From the NCBI RefSeq assembly GCF_000327385.1, contig NW_008710566.1, positions 555,412-619,411 on the forward strand: 64,000 nucleotides of DNA, in the 5' to 3' direction. The notes beneath the pieces are model-generated. The model had not been told where the DNA came from. It made no database searches and saw only the letters and a list, made by a program, of their open reading frames with translations. Made by a program: the position numbers and the translations under genes. Positions 61,100 to 64,000 of the stretch are shown one piece after another; the first letter of the stretch is position 1, and each line of letters starts with the position of its first letter. The stretch is from Lottia gigantea (taxonomy: Eukaryota; Mollusca; Gastropoda; Lottiidae).

Positions 61100-61287
61100 A
61101 TGGCGGTCGAAGAGTCGAGAGGCATTCTATGTCTCTTAATTTTTACACAAACAATTCTATGCAATGGATTTAACTTGGATGCTAGGTTTTCTGTGATTAA
61201 AAAAGGAGATAGCAGTGCATATTTCGGATATTCTGTTGCAGTACATCAAATTGTGAATGAAAATACGAACGAAGTCATTGACAATGT
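61100..61287 (+). CDS. Integrin alpha subunit, first coding exon
   Basis: The exon encodes a start, a signal peptide (GILCLLIFTQTILCNG) and the mature N-terminus FNLDARFSVIKKGDSSAYFG + YSVAVHQ, then a donor (AATGT|GTAAGT). FNLD...G...YFGYSVA is the conserved first blade (FG-GAP) of the integrin alpha beta-propeller. Integrin alpha pairs with a beta chain to bind matrix proteins. The head-to-head position with BLOC1S1 recalls human ITGA7 and suggests the laminin-binding group, but one exon cannot settle the subtype. No further exon was recognised up to 64000, so intron 1 exceeds 2.7 kb. Confidence 0.9.
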
Positions 61288-62625
61288 GTAAGTTTTTTTT
61301 TGTTATTATCATCCCTATAAACATTGTATTCATTCTTTTTCCAATTATTTGAATAATTTACCTGTTATTGTCTTGTTTTATGAAGTGATTTATGCCCAGA
61401 TTGTGTGTCCGACAAGTTTTTATCTCTTGTTTTGGATGAAATATGGAGGTGTACTGTTATTCTGTCAGTAAAGATTGATATTTCTGAAATAACATTACAG
61501 CTGATAGACATGGTGGAATGCATGCAGTAGACTAGTAGGCCAAGCAAATCAATACACATAGACTCTTAGAGGCCTACATACACTTACATGATAAGTAATA
61601 TAAAAATAACAGCAAAATTGCCAAATAAGCTATAAGGGAGAGGCACCTCACACATTCTCATGTTCTGACTTGCTAGAAATAGTGGAGACTGGAGGAAGGT
61701 AGCCTATTTTATAAATGATGATAAAAAAGTCAATATACATTGAAAAGGAAACTTTTCTTTTGATTCAAAGGAGGTTTTCTCATCCCTGTATGTGTATCAG
61801 GGACATATTGTATTGGTGATGGTTTATTTGCATCATGCTAGTTTCCAGTTTTAATGTCTGGTTCCTGTAATTCCAGAGAACCATGGCCAGATAATGATGT
61901 TTGTTTCATTTTGTCCATGTAAGAAAAACAAAACCCTGAAAACTGTTTCTGTTTTTAATTTTCCTACATAATAAAAGGGACAAACTTTACTGAGGCACAA
62001 GCAAAGCCCATAAAAGCTCTTTTCAATACCAGAAATAGAAATTAATCTCACCAATTCACAATAAAAACAAGATGTCATTGTGGAATTTTAATGGTATTTT
62101 TCAACCAAACATTGACATTTTCATTTTTCACTCTTTAACCTTTGACCTTTTCTATAGTTGACATTCCCCTCTCACTCAGCTGTTACCCAGACCCTAGATC
62201 TTGCACCCCTCAGGCTTGTCTAAATATCAACATCATATGATACCCATTCTTTCTCTGTGTGAATTAATTTCAAGATGGCTTTAATTTGTATTTTTTGTGC
62301 ACTAAATTGGTTGAAGACCATCTGAGGTTAAACAAAAATTGAAGAAATTAATAAATAATCTAAAAGGTGGAAATTCTCTTATGTACTACACATGATATTC
62401 AGAGTACCAGTACTGATTTGGATTACTTATAGCGTAGGACCTGCTGGAAGACTAAAATGTCAAAAAACATATCTCAGGACCACTTCATTCATAAGACAAG
62501 ATCTTCTACTAGCAAGTTTGATAACTAAACCAAGTATTAACGATCCAACGCGCGAAATTCAAACAACTTGTTTTAGGAGCTGTACTTCATATCAGGAAGT
62601 ATATTAATAATTAGTGTGGACGTAT
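61288..62625 (+). other. Integrin alpha intron 1, no further exon seen
   Basis: Unremarkable AT-rich sequence. An open frame at about 62392-62607 was considered as the next integrin exon but lacks the expected GAP motif. Confidence 0.5.
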
Positions 62626-63480
62626 TTTTATATGCCCACATGAAATGTGAAGTGTATCTTGCCGCCACCCACGTACGTACGTACGTACGTACATACGTCC
62701 GGCCGTCCACAATTGCTCTACAAGGCACAATTCTTGACTGATTTTGATGAAACTTGGTATGGTTGTTTGTAATCACCCAAGGATGAACACTATTGAAAAT
62801 CCAGAAAATCGAAAAAGATTTAGTATGAATATTCCCTTTATTCAATAGAACGCGTTCAATTTTTAGCTCGTAAACATTCTCTAAAGCACAATTCTAGACA
62901 GATTTGGACGAAACTTAGCATGAGTGTTTGTTATCACCCAAGGATAAACCCTATTAAAAATCAGAATAATTGAAAAAGATATGAGTATGAGTTATTGCCC
63001 TTGTTCTTGAAAACACATTCAATTTTTAGCTCGTAAACTCTCAAGAAAAGACAATTCTCGACAGATTTTGACGAAACTTAGTGTGAGTGTTTGTAATCGC
63101 TCAAGGACGAATCCTATTGAAAATCAGAAGAATTGAAAAATAATTAGTATGAGTTATTGCCCTTGTTCTTTAAAACACGTTCAATTTCTAGCTTGTATAC
63201 ACTCATTTTGAAGAAACCATGGATGAACCCTATCTAAGAAAAAAAAAAAAAAAGACAAAAAATGTTTTATAGGAGTTATTGACCTCGCTCTTAAACACTA
63301 AAAGGCACAATTCTTGCCAGATTTTAACAAAACTTGGTTTTTGTTATGCACTATGGCTCTAAAAAGATCAAAAGAAGTGTATGACTGAAGGTTGAATATT
63401 TCATACTGGTGATTGTTACTGTACTGCTAAATATTTTTATTCAAAATGAAAGCTGCCAGTGGGGGTATATTACCTTGCCT
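62626..63480. repeat. ~150-bp tandem repeat related to the TIR element at 39537
   Basis: It opens with TATGCCCACATGAAATGTG and an ACGT-repeat (CACGTACGTACGTACGTACG). Four to five diverged units follow, with GCACAATTCT.GAC.GATTT, GATGAAACTTGGTATG, CCAAGGATGAAC and GAGTTATTGCCCTTG. The same GAGTTATTGCCCTTG and GAAA(C/T)T(T/C)GGTATG words are in the element at 39537-39789, so it looks like a member with internal tandem expansion. It lies in integrin intron 1. Confidence 0.7.
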
Positions 63481-64000
63481 GGCAAGCTATCTTATAAAGA
63501 AAAGTGGTCAAGAAGAAAATCTGTCAGAACCTAAAAATTTTGTGTTAACAAGATCCTTGATATTTTTCATTGATGTTTTCTGAGAGTATTTAGAGGTGGT
63601 GATAAGATTAAAGGGAAGATAATTAGCTTAATTAATCTGTAATTAACAAGGTAATTAAGACTAAGTGATTATTTATTGATAATAAGACAACCACACACTG
63701 TGATAATGTCTTTAACACACTCAGAATTCTGTGATATTTTTACACTTCTTGGTGCCATGTATGTTTTTTCACCTTTATGTTATGAACCTGCTAGTGTTAT
63801 GTGTACCACTTTTCACCTTAAAGATGGGTTCCCTTATTTTTATTTATGAAAATGAAAATGCTTATATTTATATTAATAGAAAGTAGAGGTGTTCTAATGA
63901 CTTGGAAAAATACCAGTTTGTCTCACATGTCCATAATTAATTCATAATTAGCTAAATTAGAAGAGAATTACCACCAGAATTCCAATGAGTGACCGATCAA

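Noticed and set aside
62392-62607. Second exon of the integrin alpha gene
   Set aside because: An acceptor-like TTCAG and a matching phase exist, but the peptide lacks the GAP and Gly-Tyr-Cys features expected after the first propeller strand, and no good donor was seen.
1-64000. Retrovirus-, LTR- or Polinton-like elements
   Set aside because: No reverse transcriptase, integrase, capsid or long terminal repeat was recognised on either strand; the mobile elements seen are SINEs and short TIR elements.

Overview
The window is AT-rich, intron-rich animal nuclear DNA with one 50-base assembly gap. The gene content (BBS9, BMPER/crossveinless-2, C2orf69, mannose-6-phosphate-receptor-like genes, BLOC1S1, an integrin alpha) together with a tRNA-derived SINE and TIR elements of kinds common in molluscs suggests a lophotrochozoan, most likely a mollusc and perhaps a gastropod. 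The species is an inference. No bacterial, viral or retroviral genes were recognised.

Layout: (1) 233-4647, the 3' exons of BBS9 (+), with a 60-bp minisatellite in one intron and two oppositely oriented minisatellite arrays around the last coding exon. (2) 4.7-19.5 kb, a gene-poor stretch with SINE copies, a GC-rich tandem array resembling the SINE tRNA head, a 116-bp satellite and a palindrome. (3) 19525-34005, a complete 12-exon BMPER gene (+) encoding 671 aa. (4) 34-40 kb, a 2-kb AT-rich tandem array and old repeats. (5) 40317-43439, a two-exon gene (-) for an unrecognised 740-aa coiled-coil protein, head-to-head with a C2orf69 homologue (+, 44636-46170). (6) 47750-55780, two tandem paralogues with a mannose-6-phosphate-receptor-homology ectodomain; one ends in a mucin-like stalk and probable GPI signal, the other in a transmembrane segment and sorting tail. 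(7) 58261-60573, complete BLOC1S1 (-), head-to-head with the first coding exon of an integrin alpha gene (+, 61100) that runs out of the window.

The main biological points are two gene neighbourhoods that, from my knowledge of the human map, also exist in human (BBS9 followed by BMPER in the same direction; BLOC1S1 head-to-head with ITGA7), the tandem pair of receptor-like genes with different membrane anchors, a small unexplained ORF between BLOC1S1 and the integrin gene, and a dense set of young and old repeats including SINE copies with clear target-site duplications. Exon boundaries were read by hand from GT/AG sites, reading-frame continuity and remembered human proteins; no alignment was run.
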